A stretch of 64,000 nucleotides of DNA from Alcanivorax nanhaiticus. Lineage in GTDB: Bacteria; Pseudomonadota; Gammaproteobacteria; Pseudomonadales; Alcanivoracaceae. The notes under the pieces are model-generated. The model was not told the origin of the DNA and ran no database searches. It was given only the letters and a program-made list of their open reading frames with translations. The position numbers and the translations under genes are program-made. Positions 53,806 to 62,631 of the stretch are shown piece by piece (position 1 is the stretch's first letter; every line of letters begins with the position of its first letter). Where the stretch lies: contig NZ_ARXV01000005.1 of assembly GCF_000756665.1 (NCBI RefSeq), forward strand, positions 186,001-250,000, in the 5' to 3' direction.

Positions 53806-55446
53806 TTAATCACCAGGCGCAAGATCGCTCATAAAGAACCCTAGCAGGTTATGCGTTCCGCCATTGATATGACGGAAATCGACCAATGCTCTTGGCCCCT
53901 CTCCACCCTTCACCAATGCAAACTTCCAGGATCCCGTGCTCTGGTCCCCGGGGATAGTCTCAGTGAAGGAGAGCGTGCCACTCTGCAGGATATCCCAGGG
54001 CGCATTAATCATGGAGTCTTCTTCATCCTCCGTCCCCAACGCAAAGGTCAAAGTACCACTACCATCACCATTCAGGAAAACGGAACTCTTGTCGGCGTCG
54101 CCATCACCGTCCAGGTCTTCACCGACCATCTCAAATACAAAACCGAAACTGCCGCCATCGTCCGGGAATCCATCTTCGAGCAAGCGCTCTACGGCAACCG
54201 TGCTTGTCTTGCCGGAGAGATCCTTCAGTTCTACCGGGAAACGGCCAACACGGACGAACTCCACATTCTCCTCAGGCGAAATTGCCATCAAAAGGTCGCC
54301 GTAAAGCGTAGCTTCCACACTGGCAACAACGCCTTCTCCGGCATCAAAAAAACCACCCGGGCCATCCGTTTCAGTGACGTTGCCAGTAACCTGAAACTGG
54401 CCAGCACCAATACTGTATGTGCCCCATTCAGAGGAAACCGCAACCGCCTCACCATCATAGGCTTCAGTGTTATTGGAGTGAGCAATCACATAATTGCTAC
54501 CATCCAGAATGGTCAGTACATTGAATCCTTCTGGTTCGGGAAGATACCAGGAACCAACATAAGGATTAGCGGAACTCTTCACCGCCACGAAAGGCGTCTG
54601 TGCCCCTTCCTCGCTGCCGAGATGCAGCTCATCCCCCACCAGCCTCAATGTATCAGTTCCTGTGCCAAGCCCTCCATCACCATCGGACTGGAATGACACT
54701 TCCGTATCCAGCTGCCCAGAGGCAGGGTCCCAGCTGTAAAACCCCCACTCCGCCGTAGCGGGGCCCTGATTATCATTGCCATACTTGTGGGCGACCACAT
54801 AACGCTGCCCGTCCAGGAAAGTAATCACATTGATCTCTTCCCCCTCAGGCCCAAGACCATTGCTGCTCTCACCCTCCGGCTCAACAAAAACCCAACTGCC
54901 GCGAAGGTCTGCCTTTTGAGAATCATAAAAATGTTCATTGGCCGCCTGCTCAGATACTAACGCTCGGCCAATGGCGGCTTCTGCCTGAGCATCAAAGTCT
55001 CCAGACTGCCCTGTCACGTCCAACGCCACACCGGCCAAGACATTATGAGCTGCATCATTGATAGTAATGCCATTGTCCGGATCACCATCCTCATCCAGTG
55101 TCTGTAGCAACTGCAACACATTGGTTACTGCATCTGGGTCAGATGACATGTCTGCTGGCGTCACACGCCCCGTCGCCGCGACCGGAGGCAAGGTAGTTCC
55201 ACCAATAGTGAACGTAACGGTGTCACCTTCCACATAGCGATATTCACCAAGCCCATTGGTCTTTCCACTCTTCCCGCCCGGTGCGGTGCTGTAGTTGATC
55301 CCTGCCACGGCACTGTCAGTAAACACACCAACATCTGAAGGCGTCTGAGATGAGCCCCCTCCCGTCCCACCGGACGAAGAACTATCCCCTCCACATGCGG
55401 CCAACATGACCGCCAATGACAGAGCACCATACTTGAATGATTTCAT
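53806..55446 (-). CDS. Large exported lipoprotein with an internal duplication
   Basis: 546 residues from the ATG at 55446 (GGAGG four bases upstream). Lipobox LAVMLAACGG followed by a Ser/Gly linker. An acidic segment has Ca-site-like DEDGDPDNGITINDAAH and, later, DLDGDGDADKSS. Two homologous blocks of about 110 residues are visible: GSWVFVEPEG with NVITFLDGQRYVVAHK, and GSWYLPEPEGF with NVLTILDGSNYVIAHS. No known family recognised. Upstream, 55 bp before the start, is one of three conserved dyads shared with the neighbouring LuxR gene and secreted-protein operon. Probably outer-membrane or surface located. Confidence 0.7.
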   Translation of the reverse strand: MKSFKYGALSLAVMLAACGGDSSSSGGTGGGSSQTPSDVGVFTDSAVAGINYSTAPGGKSGKTNGLGEYRYVEGDTVTFTIGGTTLPPVAATGRVTPADMSSDPDAVTNVLQLLQTLDEDGDPDNGITINDAAHNVLAGVALDVTGQSGDFDAQAEAAIGRALVSEQAANEHFYDSQKADLRGSWVFVEPEGESSNGLGPEGEEINVITFLDGQRYVVAHKYGNDNQGPATAEWGFYSWDPASGQLDTEVSFQSDGDGGLGTGTDTLRLVGDELHLGSEEGAQTPFVAVKSSANPYVGSWYLPEPEGFNVLTILDGSNYVIAHSNNTEAYDGEAVAVSSEWGTYSIGAGQFQVTGNVTETDGPGGFFDAGEGVVASVEATLYGDLLMAISPEENVEFVRVGRFPVELKDLSGKTSTVAVERLLEDGFPDDGGSFGFVFEMVGEDLDGDGDADKSSVFLNGDGSGTLTFALGTEDEEDSMINAPWDILQSGTLSFTETIPGDQSTGSWKFALVKGGEGPRALVDFRHINGGTHNLLGFFMSDLAPGD

Positions 55447-55500
55447 AATCCCTCCAGTTCTTAGCCTCAGAAACAGAACCAGACTAATGAAGGGCAATAA

Positions 55501-55525
55501 GCCTCACATCCCCCATGTTGGGGAG
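55501..55525 (-). promoter_or_regulatory. Conserved dyad upstream of the large lipoprotein gene
   Basis: Read on the minus strand: CTCCCC-AACATG-GGGGAT then GTGAGGC. It matches the sites upstream of the LuxR gene (56303-56328) and of the first exported-protein gene (58865-58890) in sequence, orientation and distance to the start codon (55 bp). Confidence 0.6.
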
Positions 55526-55605
55526 AAAAAAGCTTATCCTTCAAAATAATAACGAGGACGGAATCAATCGCAGAAAGGAGAGCGAGAACAGGTGCTCAAG
55601 CTAGC

Positions 55606-56253
55606 TCACGAAGAATGTTTCAGAACCAGTGCTGTCAGCTGGGCCTGGGAATGAACGCCCGTTTTCCGATAGATTTTCTTTATATGGTGCCGGACGGTAT
55701 GCACCGACAATGCCATCACATTGGCAATATCTGCCGGGCGATACCCTTGGGAAATCAGGTTCGCCACCCTTTCCTCTGATTCCGTCAAACCAAACCGGGG
55801 ACTGATCAGCCCAGCGTCATCACACGTTTCACGGCTTCCTGCCAAAAGAAAAATCGCTACCAGTCCATGGCAGAGAGAAAAATGCTTATCCCTCGTCTGC
55901 ACAGTACTGACAAGTAGTCGGAATACGCTTTTATCGCCTCCCACAAGGGAGACAAAACCTGCTGTATTTCGCAAAAAGCAGTTTTCAATCAGGGCATCCA
56001 GTTCACGCTGCCTCTTGGCGTTCCGCAGTCGCAAACCTCCCTCCTCCAGCTTTACCTCTTCAGAATGAGACAATGCTGCCTCTACCCCGGAAGACCAGAA
56101 CAACACATTTTTATTCGTATCCAATAGCAGCATGGCATCATATTCCGGCCGGGGAATATCCACCCGGGCAGCCCCTTCCTGTATGCATTCATGCCACAAA
56201 GCGCGCTCTATTTTATGAATCAATTTTTCTTCCACCGCCCGCTCACTTTCCAC
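55606..56253 (-). CDS. LuxR-type HTH transcriptional regulator without receiver domain
   Basis: 215 residues. The C terminus is a clear LuxR helix-turn-helix (LTESEERVANLISQGYRPADIANVMALSVHTVRHHIKKIYRKTG, in two helices). The N-terminal 140 residues have no DD-D phosphorylation pattern; a segment YDAMLLLDTNKNVLFWSSGVEAAL looks PAS-like. Starts at a GTG at 56253. A conserved dyad lies 50 bp upstream and occurs again before the neighbouring lipoprotein gene and exported-protein run, so this regulator is the natural candidate to bind it, including its own promoter. Signal unknown. Confidence 0.82.
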   Translation of the reverse strand: MESERAVEEKLIHKIERALWHECIQEGAARVDIPRPEYDAMLLLDTNKNVLFWSSGVEAALSHSEEVKLEEGGLRLRNAKRQRELDALIENCFLRNTAGFVSLVGGDKSVFRLLVSTVQTRDKHFSLCHGLVAIFLLAGSRETCDDAGLISPRFGLTESEERVANLISQGYRPADIANVMALSVHTVRHHIKKIYRKTGVHSQAQLTALVLKHSS

Positions 56254-56302
56254 GCCCCCAGATCTCCCCCGTTTTCTTAACCACTTTAATCATGAAGCGA
56301 CG

Positions 56303-56328
56303 CCTCCACATCACCCAAATAGGGGATA
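56303..56328 (-). promoter_or_regulatory. Conserved dyad upstream of the LuxR gene
   Basis: Minus strand: TATCCCC-TATTTG-GGTGAT then GTGGAGGC, one half-site with one mismatch. Shares the extended right flank (GATGYGGAGSC) with the site at 58865-58890. Starts 50 bp upstream of the LuxR GTG. Confidence 0.6.
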
Positions 56329-56330
56329 GA

Positions 56331-56357
56331 TATTAAAACGCCCGCAAATGCGGGCGT
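56331..56357 (-). terminator. Terminator of the exported-protein run
   Basis: ACGCCCGCA and TGCGGGCGT with a 2-nt loop, followed on the minus strand by TTTTAAT. Lies 46 bp after the stop of the last gene of the run. Confidence 0.8.
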
Positions 56358-56402
56358 CATGTTAAAGGCTGTCAATCGCTTTACTCAGCGAAAATGAGCT
56401 TA

Positions 56403-57497
56403 TCAAGTCTCCGTAATTTCCAGGTCTGAATAACCCCTCTCTCTGATACAGGATCGAATATCATCAATATCAGGTTCGCGCGGGGTTCGGGCACCACGAA
56501 CCATGACATAGTGATCGCTCAAATATTGGTAATCTTTATATACATCATCAGGGGCATCTGCATCCTCCACCGACACAGCACCATGCCTTAGATGATCAAA
56601 ACGTTTTTCAATGCATGAGGCAACAAAATCCAGAGAACCTCTACCTTTATAATTAAATATATTGGTCCTCCAAATAATCACCTCCTGATCAGTATAGAAA
56701 TTATCTGTCAGATTGGCGTTACAAAGTCTGCAGGTATATCGCAACCGGAAAGCCCCATCGTACTTACTCCTGTAGACCAGCGTTTCCGTTTCCTCTTTAC
56801 CAATCTTGAACCCTTTACCTAAATAGACGCCATTTCTTATATTTAGAACCGATCCTGATAAAGCGTCACCCTCATCAATCCCTGAAAAATCAACCCAGTC
56901 ATTCACTGTCCATGAATACGGACCTTTTCTCTCAGCACCTTTAAAACCCGTCAGCCCCATTTTGCTGACAGTTTTCCCATTCACAATCATATGAAAAATC
57001 AGGGATCCCTCTGCGTCTCGATAATTCCGCCCCTTAAACTTCACCGTTTGTACGCCCAGACTCTCATCCGGCAACGGCTTTGTTTTCTTATCCCATTCGT
57101 ACACTTTGTAGCACCGCTCCTGCAAATCATCGGCAATTTGACGATCAAAGGTCGCAAACAAAACGGGGAACACGGTGACAACACTAAAAACGCACAGCGG
57201 AGGACTATAACGAATTGGCCCTCTTCGCTCATAAGACTCCTCAACCTTGACGGCATAAAGCGCCTTTTCCTGGGTGTAAACCTCAAAAGGATCCACCTTT
57301 ACCTCAAGGTCTCCATCGGATATCTCGTAGCTCACATTCATATCGTAGTGTGAGAACTTGGCAGGAGACGTCGCATCGCCATAGTACCTGCTTTTTTCGT
57401 AAACACGGTCCGTCATATAGCTTGGACGTCCTGCATTGATGGTTCCACAACCTGACAGCAGAAATCCTATCGCGATAACAAGAAATGCGACCCTCAT
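56403..57497 (-). CDS. Lipoprotein of unknown function
   Basis: 364 residues from the ATG at 57497 (GGGGAACGGGAAG upstream). Lipobox FLLSGCGT; mature part rich in Tyr and charged residues with two CX2C-like cysteines (CRLCN) near residue 255 and single cysteines elsewhere (RCYKVYEW, CIEKRF, SCIRERGY). No family recognised. The GC content is visibly lower than that of the surrounding metabolic genes. Last of four consecutive minus-strand genes for exported proteins. Confidence 0.65.
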   Translation of the reverse strand: MRVAFLVIAIGFLLSGCGTINAGRPSYMTDRVYEKSRYYGDATSPAKFSHYDMNVSYEISDGDLEVKVDPFEVYTQEKALYAVKVEESYERRGPIRYSPPLCVFSVVTVFPVLFATFDRQIADDLQERCYKVYEWDKKTKPLPDESLGVQTVKFKGRNYRDAEGSLIFHMIVNGKTVSKMGLTGFKGAERKGPYSWTVNDWVDFSGIDEGDALSGSVLNIRNGVYLGKGFKIGKEETETLVYRSKYDGAFRLRYTCRLCNANLTDNFYTDQEVIIWRTNIFNYKGRGSLDFVASCIEKRFDHLRHGAVSVEDADAPDDVYKDYQYLSDHYVMVRGARTPREPDIDDIRSCIRERGYSDLEITET

Positions 57498-57539
57498 CTT
57501 CCCGTTCCCCTTTACCAACCTTTCACTCAACCCTGATGT

Positions 57540-57938
57540 TCAAAAATCGCTGTCTTCAGGATCAAAACCATACAAGCGCTTTACCGAGAACCCCTTCCTC
57601 ACGAAATCTCTTTTGAAATCCTGATGACTCCTTGCCACCCCCGAAGGCGGATTATCATGGCACTCACAATCAGACTTCACACCCAGGGTGTACTTGAAAT
57701 ATTCAGGCACCTCACTACTGAAATAAGAGTGCCATTCATTCTTCGCATGGGTGCGCCCACTATCCAGTTGACAGCCACTATTCGATTGATAGTGAAAGCC
57801 GACCTTGGTGGATTCATAAAACACTTTCTTTTCATAGCTGTAGGCATAACCAATTGCCTCACACTGAAGGTAGTATGGAGAGGCCATGGCATTGGAAACC
57901 AACCCCAACGGTATCAACATCATCCAGAATAACTTCAT
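57540..57938 (-). CDS. Small exported Cys-containing protein
   Basis: 132 residues with a signal peptide (MKLFWMMLIPLGLVSNAMAS) and four to five cysteines in the mature part, two of them in CECHDNPP. GAGGAAAGAG precedes the ATG at 57938. It resembles the next two upstream products in plan: signal peptide, a C(E)-containing Tyr-rich N-terminal strand region (YYLQCEAIGYAYSYEKKVFY), central cysteines and a C-terminal VKRLYGFD block. Unknown function. Confidence 0.65.
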   Translation of the reverse strand: MKLFWMMLIPLGLVSNAMASPYYLQCEAIGYAYSYEKKVFYESTKVGFHYQSNSGCQLDSGRTHAKNEWHSYFSSEVPEYFKYTLGVKSDCECHDNPPSGVARSHQDFKRDFVRKGFSVKRLYGFDPEDSDF

Positions 57939-58009
57939 TGCTCTTTCCTCTAGCCGTAGCGGCCTCACTATCATTCTCGCAACTGGCATCTCCCCCAAGA
58001 AGCTATGAA

Positions 58010-58369
58010 TCAGTAGCTCCAGCGAACCCTGTGCACATCAAAGTCACGGTCACCCCAATTCGCAATCGCATCGCTTCTTTCATCTTCAGCATCACGCCTG
58101 GTGTCTTCCAGGTAGTACTCGCAAGTCACATCGTAAATCGTGCCTGAAGGAGAGTATCGCGACTCGATGAAGTCCCCGTAGCTATCGCTGACTTCACTGT
58201 CATAGATAGATGAAACACGAAACACATTGGAGATGTAGACCTCAAAGCGGTCGTCATCATAGGATCGGTATTCTGCTTCACAGAACAGGTAGCCACTGTC
58301 ACCTGCCTGAGCAATGACAGCACAGGCCATCAGACTGCACCCCACCACACTTCTGGCTAAATTTCGCAT
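58010..58369 (-). CDS. Small exported protein, related in plan to its neighbours
   Basis: 119 residues from the ATG at 58369 (AGGGG eight bases upstream; an ATG six codons earlier is possible). Signal peptide ending AVIAQAGDSG. Mature part: YLFCEAEYRSYDDDRFEVYI, a central TCEYYLED and a C-terminal DFDVHRVRWSY. Two cysteines, very acidic, Tyr-rich. Alignment by eye with 57540-57938 supports a common family (CEA plus aromatic strand, C-terminal V-[HK]-R-[VL]). Confidence 0.65.
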   Translation of the reverse strand: MRNLARSVVGCSLMACAVIAQAGDSGYLFCEAEYRSYDDDRFEVYISNVFRVSSIYDSEVSDSYGDFIESRYSPSGTIYDVTCEYYLEDTRRDAEDERSDAIANWGDRDFDVHRVRWSY

Positions 58370-58440
58370 TCCTCGTACCCCTTTCATTCATCACAGAGCA
58401 AGCCATCAACAGGCCGCTTATTTTGATTGCAGGCGATCAA

Positions 58441-58806
58441 TCATTGCCGCCAATACAGCTTGTAGATTTGACCGCCGTCACCGTAGGACTGGCATCCTCC
58501 CCGCTCAACACCGCGAAGATGCGCTGCCGGGTACTGTTCGTTGTATTCCTGCAGCAAGGTCCATGCGATTGCCTTTGCGCAGGAGCACATTTCACTACGC
58601 GAAGCACCGCTGTCACTATCTGAAGGCTCAACAGCCGCGGCAAATGGCCGGCTTCCCACTGTTGTCTGGGTTTGGACAAAGAAACGATCATCCATGATGC
58701 ATCGCCCTGCGCGATCTGCATTCGCCACTCCGGATATGCCCATACAGAGCATTATCATCATGAGCACGTCCCAGCCCTGCGTCATTCCCGCAATTATTCT
58801 GTTCAT
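58441..58806 (-). CDS. Small exported protein, first gene of the run
   Basis: 121 residues; hydrophobic N terminus (VLMMIMLCMGISGVANADRAG) fits a signal peptide though it is longer than in the neighbours. Mature part has CIMDDRFFVQTQTTVG, a CSCAKAIAWTLLQEY segment and a C-terminal GGCQSYGDGGQIYKLYWRQ, comparable with the C-terminal blocks of the next two products. GGGGG lies four bases before the ATG. A conserved dyad 59 bp upstream marks the start of the transcription unit. Confidence 0.6.
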   Translation of the reverse strand: MNRIIAGMTQGWDVLMMIMLCMGISGVANADRAGRCIMDDRFFVQTQTTVGSRPFAAAVEPSDSDSGASRSEMCSCAKAIAWTLLQEYNEQYPAAHLRGVERGGCQSYGDGGQIYKLYWRQ

Positions 58807-58864
58807 GTTGCCCCCATACGTCAGTTATCAATATGTCTGAGCCATGCTACAAAGGGCCCAACAG

Positions 58865-58890
58865 GCTCCGCATCCCCCATATTGGGGATA
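58865..58890 (-). promoter_or_regulatory. Conserved dyad upstream of the exported-protein run
   Basis: Minus strand: TATCCCC-AATATG-GGGGAT then GCGGAGCC. The half-sites ATCCCC and GGGGAT are perfectly inverted with a 6-bp spacer. Best of the three copies. 59 bp upstream of the first start codon, a distance suited to an activator. Confidence 0.65.
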
Positions 58891-58892
58891 TA

Positions 58893-58920
58893 ACGAAAAA
58901 CGCCCGCATATGCGGGCGTT
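58893..58920 (-). terminator. hemH terminator
   Basis: AACGCCCGCATATGCGGGCGTT is a perfect palindrome followed on the minus strand by TTTTT. It ends the hemH transcript and adjoins the dyad of the next unit. Its stem is nearly identical to that of the terminator at 56331-56357. Confidence 0.85.
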
Positions 58921-58943
58921 TCAACAACTTATCGCTGGCAGCG

Positions 58944-60023
58944 TCACCTCAGCCTCTCAGCCCTTGCTGCACGAGCCTCCAGGGTGGAGCCTGCATTATC
59001 CCCACCTTCCCAGCCCTGCAGGTTCTCACTGATCAGCTGGGTTAAAGCATCCAGGTGCACGGGCTCGGCATTGAGCGCCGGAATATAGGCAAAGGACTCG
59101 CCGCCGGCCTGCTCGAAATAACCACGGTTTTCCATATCGATTTCCTCGATGGTTTCCAGGCAATCGGCAGAAAAACCGGGACAGAACACCTGCACGGATT
59201 TCACCCCATCGCCAGGCAGCGACTTCATTGTCGCATCCATGTAGGGCTGCAACCATTCTTCACGACCAAAGCGGGACTGGAAGGTGGTCATCCACTGTTC
59301 GTCGCTAAGACCCAGTGCGGCTGCCAGCAAGCGCGAGGTTTTGTGGCACTCGCAGAAATAGGGGTCGCCATTCAGCAGGTAGCGTTTGGGGACGCCGTGA
59401 TAGCTGAAGATCAACTTGTCAGCACTACCATTATTCTCTCGAAAAGCGCGGATATGCTCGGCCATGGCCTGGATATAGGGCGGATAATCCGGGTAATGGC
59501 TGATGAAACGCAGGTCCGGAATCCAGCGGCGCTGGGTGAAATCCTTTGCCAGCGCATCAAAGGTGGAGCCATTCGTGGAACCGGAATACTGAGGGTACAG
59601 CGGCAACACCAACAACTGGCGTACACCTTCGTCTTCCATTTCCTGCAGCTGACTGGCGATGGAGGGGTTCCCGTAACGCATGCCCAGCTTCACCACCACA
59701 TCATCGCCGCAGGTTTTCTGCAAGCGCTCACGAATGCCCTTGAGCTGATTTTCGCTGTGCACCAGCAACGGAGAGCCCTCCTCCGTCCATACCCTCTTGT
59801 AGGCGTGGGCAGAGCGTGGCGGACGAATCAACAAAATCACTTTAAGAATGAAGAACCAGATAAAACGCGGCACCTCTACCACTCGCGGGTCTGACAGAAA
59901 CTCGCGCAGGTAGCGGCGCAGAGCGCCGGTTTCGGGGGCATCCGGGGTGCCAAGATTGGTGATCAGCACGCCGATGCGGCGAGGCTGACGATGGTCGAAA
60001 TTGGGTTGTCCCTTGTAGGCCAT
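58944..60023 (-). CDS. hemH: Ferrochelatase
   Basis: Inserts Fe(II) into protoporphyrin IX, the last step of haem synthesis. 359 residues. Motifs: GVLITNLGTPDAPE, GSPLLVHSENQ, KLGMRYGNPSI, LPLYPQYSGSTNGST, metal-ligand His in FSYHGVPKRY, SRFGREEWLQPY and the Glu-rich FCPGFSADCLETIEEID. The C-terminal tail after HLDAL is slightly longer than in E. coli. No CX-type [2Fe-2S] cluster signature beyond single cysteines. Single gene with its own terminator. Confidence 0.96.
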   Translation of the reverse strand: MAYKGQPNFDHRQPRRIGVLITNLGTPDAPETGALRRYLREFLSDPRVVEVPRFIWFFILKVILLIRPPRSAHAYKRVWTEEGSPLLVHSENQLKGIRERLQKTCGDDVVVKLGMRYGNPSIASQLQEMEDEGVRQLLVLPLYPQYSGSTNGSTFDALAKDFTQRRWIPDLRFISHYPDYPPYIQAMAEHIRAFRENNGSADKLIFSYHGVPKRYLLNGDPYFCECHKTSRLLAAALGLSDEQWMTTFQSRFGREEWLQPYMDATMKSLPGDGVKSVQVFCPGFSADCLETIEEIDMENRGYFEQAGGESFAYIPALNAEPVHLDALTQLISENLQGWEGGDNAGSTLEARAARAERLR

Positions 60024-60114
60024 CCGGTTCTCTCACTGAGGTAGATGCTTGAACGAGCCACTAGTGTAACCAGATAACGTCAAGACGCCATGATGCTGTT
60101 GGAATGAAGGTGGC

Positions 60115-60380
60115 CTGACGTCGGAAGTCTGACGACTGACGACTGACGACTGACGCCAAATTCAAAATCTGATATTTCCAGGGCATCGCCACACCCCCTC
60201 TGTGGGAGCGGTGGTTCCACCGCGATCCCGACAGGGCGCTACGCGCCATCGTGGTCGCACCCACAGGGCATAGCAAACGCCCACTCCCACAAAGACAGGG
60301 CAATAGCCTTGCCTCTGCAGCCTCACCCCCAGGGCTTTTGACTTTCCTCGCAGCTCGTAGCTCAAAGCTGGCAGCTGCTT
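60115..60380. repeat. Heptad arms plus REP-like sequences
   Basis: In the 357-bp gap between hemH and the thioesterase gene. 60127-60154 is four tandem GACTGAC-type 7-mers. 60199-60225 (GTGGGAGCGGTGGTTCCACC) is a REP-like hairpin, with an inverted partner CCCACTCCCACAAAG near 60281-60295. 60345-60380 on the minus strand is AGCTGCC, AGCTTTG, AGCTACG, AGCTGCG, another 7-bp-periodic arm that starts just after the thioesterase stop codon. Nothing in 60024-60114 is recognised. Confidence 0.65.
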
Positions 60381-60785
60381 TTACTCCGGCAACTCGCCAA
60401 GATTGCGCTCCAACTCAGCCCGGAAGCGCTCGGGAATTGGCGAGGAGGCTTGTTTGTCGTGCTCGAAATACACTTGCACCGCCTTGCCTCGGGCCACCAG
60501 TTTGCCGTTCTGCCAGGCTTGCTGGGCCACAACGAAAGAGCTGTTGCCAATACGCTCGATCCCGGTACGAATCAGCACATCGCTGCCGTAGTAAATCTGC
60601 CCGACAAAATCCACTTCCACCCGCGCCAGGATCAGCGGTAGCTCAGCCGGATTCTGCTGACCAGCCGCAAACAGCTGAAACAGGGGGCTGCGCCCGGTTT
60701 CGAACCAGCCCGTCACCACGGTGTTGTTCACATGCCCAAAGGCATCGGTTTCATAGAAGCGAGGAGTGACAGTCAGCTCATACAT
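60381..60785 (-). CDS. Hotdog-fold acyl-CoA thioesterase
   Basis: 134 residues of the YbgC / 4-hydroxybenzoyl-CoA thioesterase family. The active-site segment [24 protein letters not shown] carries the Asp and the HVNN pattern; the later [22 protein letters not shown] and [20 protein letters not shown] strands fit the hotdog fold. Cytoplasmic, substrate not identifiable. No good ribosome-binding site upstream of the ATG. Divergent from ybiT. Confidence 0.87.
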   Translation of the reverse strand: MYELTVTPRFYETDAFGHVNNTVVTGWFETGRSPLFQLFAAGQQNPAELPLILARVEVDFVGQIYYGSDVLIRTGIERIGNSSFVVAQQAWQNGKLVARGKAVQVYFEHDKQASSPIPERFRAELERNLGELPE

Positions 60786-60970
60786 GGCAGCAATCCGGAC
60801 AGGTAGACAGAATCGCCATGATACTCACGGTTGCGCGCAAGTCGACCTCTCGACCTGAACCGCCCGGCGGGACTGCGTTTTGCGACACGAACCGGTACAA
60901 TGCCGCCACTTTTTCCATGCTCGCTGCGGCACCCAGCTTGCCGCACCGCTTTTCGCTACAGGACACTCCC

Positions 60971-62560
60971 TTGATCTCTACCGCCAACATCACCATGCAG
61001 TTCGGTGCCAAGCCGCTGTTTGAAAACGTTTCTGTCAAATTCGGCAACGGCAACCGCTACGGCCTCATTGGGGCTAACGGCTGCGGCAAGTCCACCTTCA
61101 TGAAGATTCTCGGTGGCGAGCTGCAACCCAGCAGCGGGCAGGTGATGATTACCCCCAACGAACGGCTCGGTAAACTGCGCCAGGACCAGTTCGCCTTCGA
61201 AGAGCACACCGTGCTCGATACCGTGATCATGGGTCATGCCGAACTCGCCGAGGTTAAGGCCGAGCGCGATCGCATCTATGGCCTGGCGGAAATGAGCGAA
61301 GAAGATGGCATGCGGGTGGCCGAACTGGAAATGCAGTTCGCCGAAATGGACGGCTATACCGCCGAAGCCCGCGCCGGTGACCTGCTGCTGGGCCTGGGCA
61401 TCCCCGAGGAGCAACATAATGGCCCCATGTCCGAGGTTGCGCCGGGATGGAAGCTGCGAGTACTGCTGGCACAGGCCCTGTTTTCCGATCCGGATATCCT
61501 GCTGCTGGACGAGCCCACTAACCATCTGGATATCCACACCATCCGCTGGCTGGAAAATATTCTTGTGGCGCGCTCCAGCACCATGATCATCATTTCCCAT
61601 GACCGTCACTTCCTGAATAGTGTCTGCACCCACATGGCGGATCTGGATTATGGCGAGCTGCGCCTGTTCCCAGGTAACTACGATGAGTACATGACCGCCG
61701 CCACCGCGGCACGGGAACGTCTCTACGCCGACAACGCCAAGAAGAAGAAAGAGATCGCCGAACTGCAAAGCTTTGTCAGCCGCTTCTCGGCCAACGCCTC
61801 CAAGGCCAAACAGGCCACCAGCCGTGCCAAGCAGATCGACAAGATCCAGCTGGAGGAAGTGAAACCTTCCAGCCGGGTTAGTCCTTATATCCGCTTTGAG
61901 CAAACCAAGAAACTGCACCGCCAGGCTGTAACGCTGGAAAGCCTGAGCAAAGGCTATGATGATCTCACCCTGTTCCAAAACCTGGACATGCAGATCGAGG
62001 CTGGCGAGCGAGTGGCGATCATCGGCCCCAACGGCATCGGCAAAACCACCCTGCTGCGCTGTCTGGCCGGTGATCTGCAAGCTGACAACGGTAACGTGAA
62101 GTGGGCGGAAGCGGCAGAGCTCGGCTACTTTGCCCAGGATCACAGTCATGATTTCGAAGAAGACCTGATCCTGTTCGACTGGATGGCCCAGTGGACTGCT
62201 GATGGTGAGCAGGTTGTCCGTGCCGCCCTCGGTCGTATGCTGTTCTCCAACGATGAAGTGAAGAAATCCGTGAAGGTGATTTCCGGTGGCGAACAGGGAC
62301 GCATGCTGTTCGGCAAGCTGACGCTGACCAAGCCCAATGTGCTGTTGCTGGACGAACCCACCAACCACCTGGACATGGAATCTATCGAGTCACTCAACCT
62401 GGCACTGGAAAACTATCCGGGCACCCTGATCTTCGTCAGCCACGACCGCGAATTCGTCAGCTCCCTGGCCACCCGGATTCTGGAGATCACCCCGGACGGG
62501 ATTCGTGACTTCAGCGGCAGCTATGATGACTATCTGCGCAGCATTGACGTAGACGGCTGA
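60971..62560 (+). CDS. ybiT: ABC-F ATPase YbiT
   Basis: 529-residue soluble ABC-F protein, two ATPase domains on one chain, ribosome-associated. Domain 1: Walker [10 protein letters not shown] near residue 35, Walker [13 protein letters not shown], with the signature altered to [15 protein letters not shown]. Linker helices with [20 protein letters not shown]. Domain 2: [32 protein letters not shown]. Almost collinear with E. coli YbiT (530 residues). The start is a TTG at 60971 (AGGACAC upstream); the frame is open to 60818 but the extra region has no homologous counterpart. Confidence 0.94.
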   Translation: MISTANITMQFGAKPLFENVSVKFGNGNRYGLIGANGCGKSTFMKILGGELQPSSGQVMITPNERLGKLRQDQFAFEEHTVLDTVIMGHAELAEVKAERDRIYGLAEMSEEDGMRVAELEMQFAEMDGYTAEARAGDLLLGLGIPEEQHNGPMSEVAPGWKLRVLLAQALFSDPDILLLDEPTNHLDIHTIRWLENILVARSSTMIIISHDRHFLNSVCTHMADLDYGELRLFPGNYDEYMTAATAARERLYADNAKKKKEIAELQSFVSRFSANASKAKQATSRAKQIDKIQLEEVKPSSRVSPYIRFEQTKKLHRQAVTLESLSKGYDDLTLFQNLDMQIEAGERVAIIGPNGIGKTTLLRCLAGDLQADNGNVKWAEAAELGYFAQDHSHDFEEDLILFDWMAQWTADGEQVVRAALGRMLFSNDEVKKSVKVISGGEQGRMLFGKLTLTKPNVLLLDEPTNHLDMESIESLNLALENYPGTLIFVSHDREFVSSLATRILEITPDGIRDFSGSYDDYLRSIDVDG

Positions 62561-62631
62561 CGATCGGATTAATCCAGCTGTAGGAGCTACAAGATCGCAA
62601 GGCAGTAAACGTCCGCGAAAAGGAGACCCCC

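Noticed and set aside
60956..62368. 470-codon minus-strand frame opposite ybiT
   Set aside because: Shadow of ybiT; the ATPase motifs are on the plus strand.
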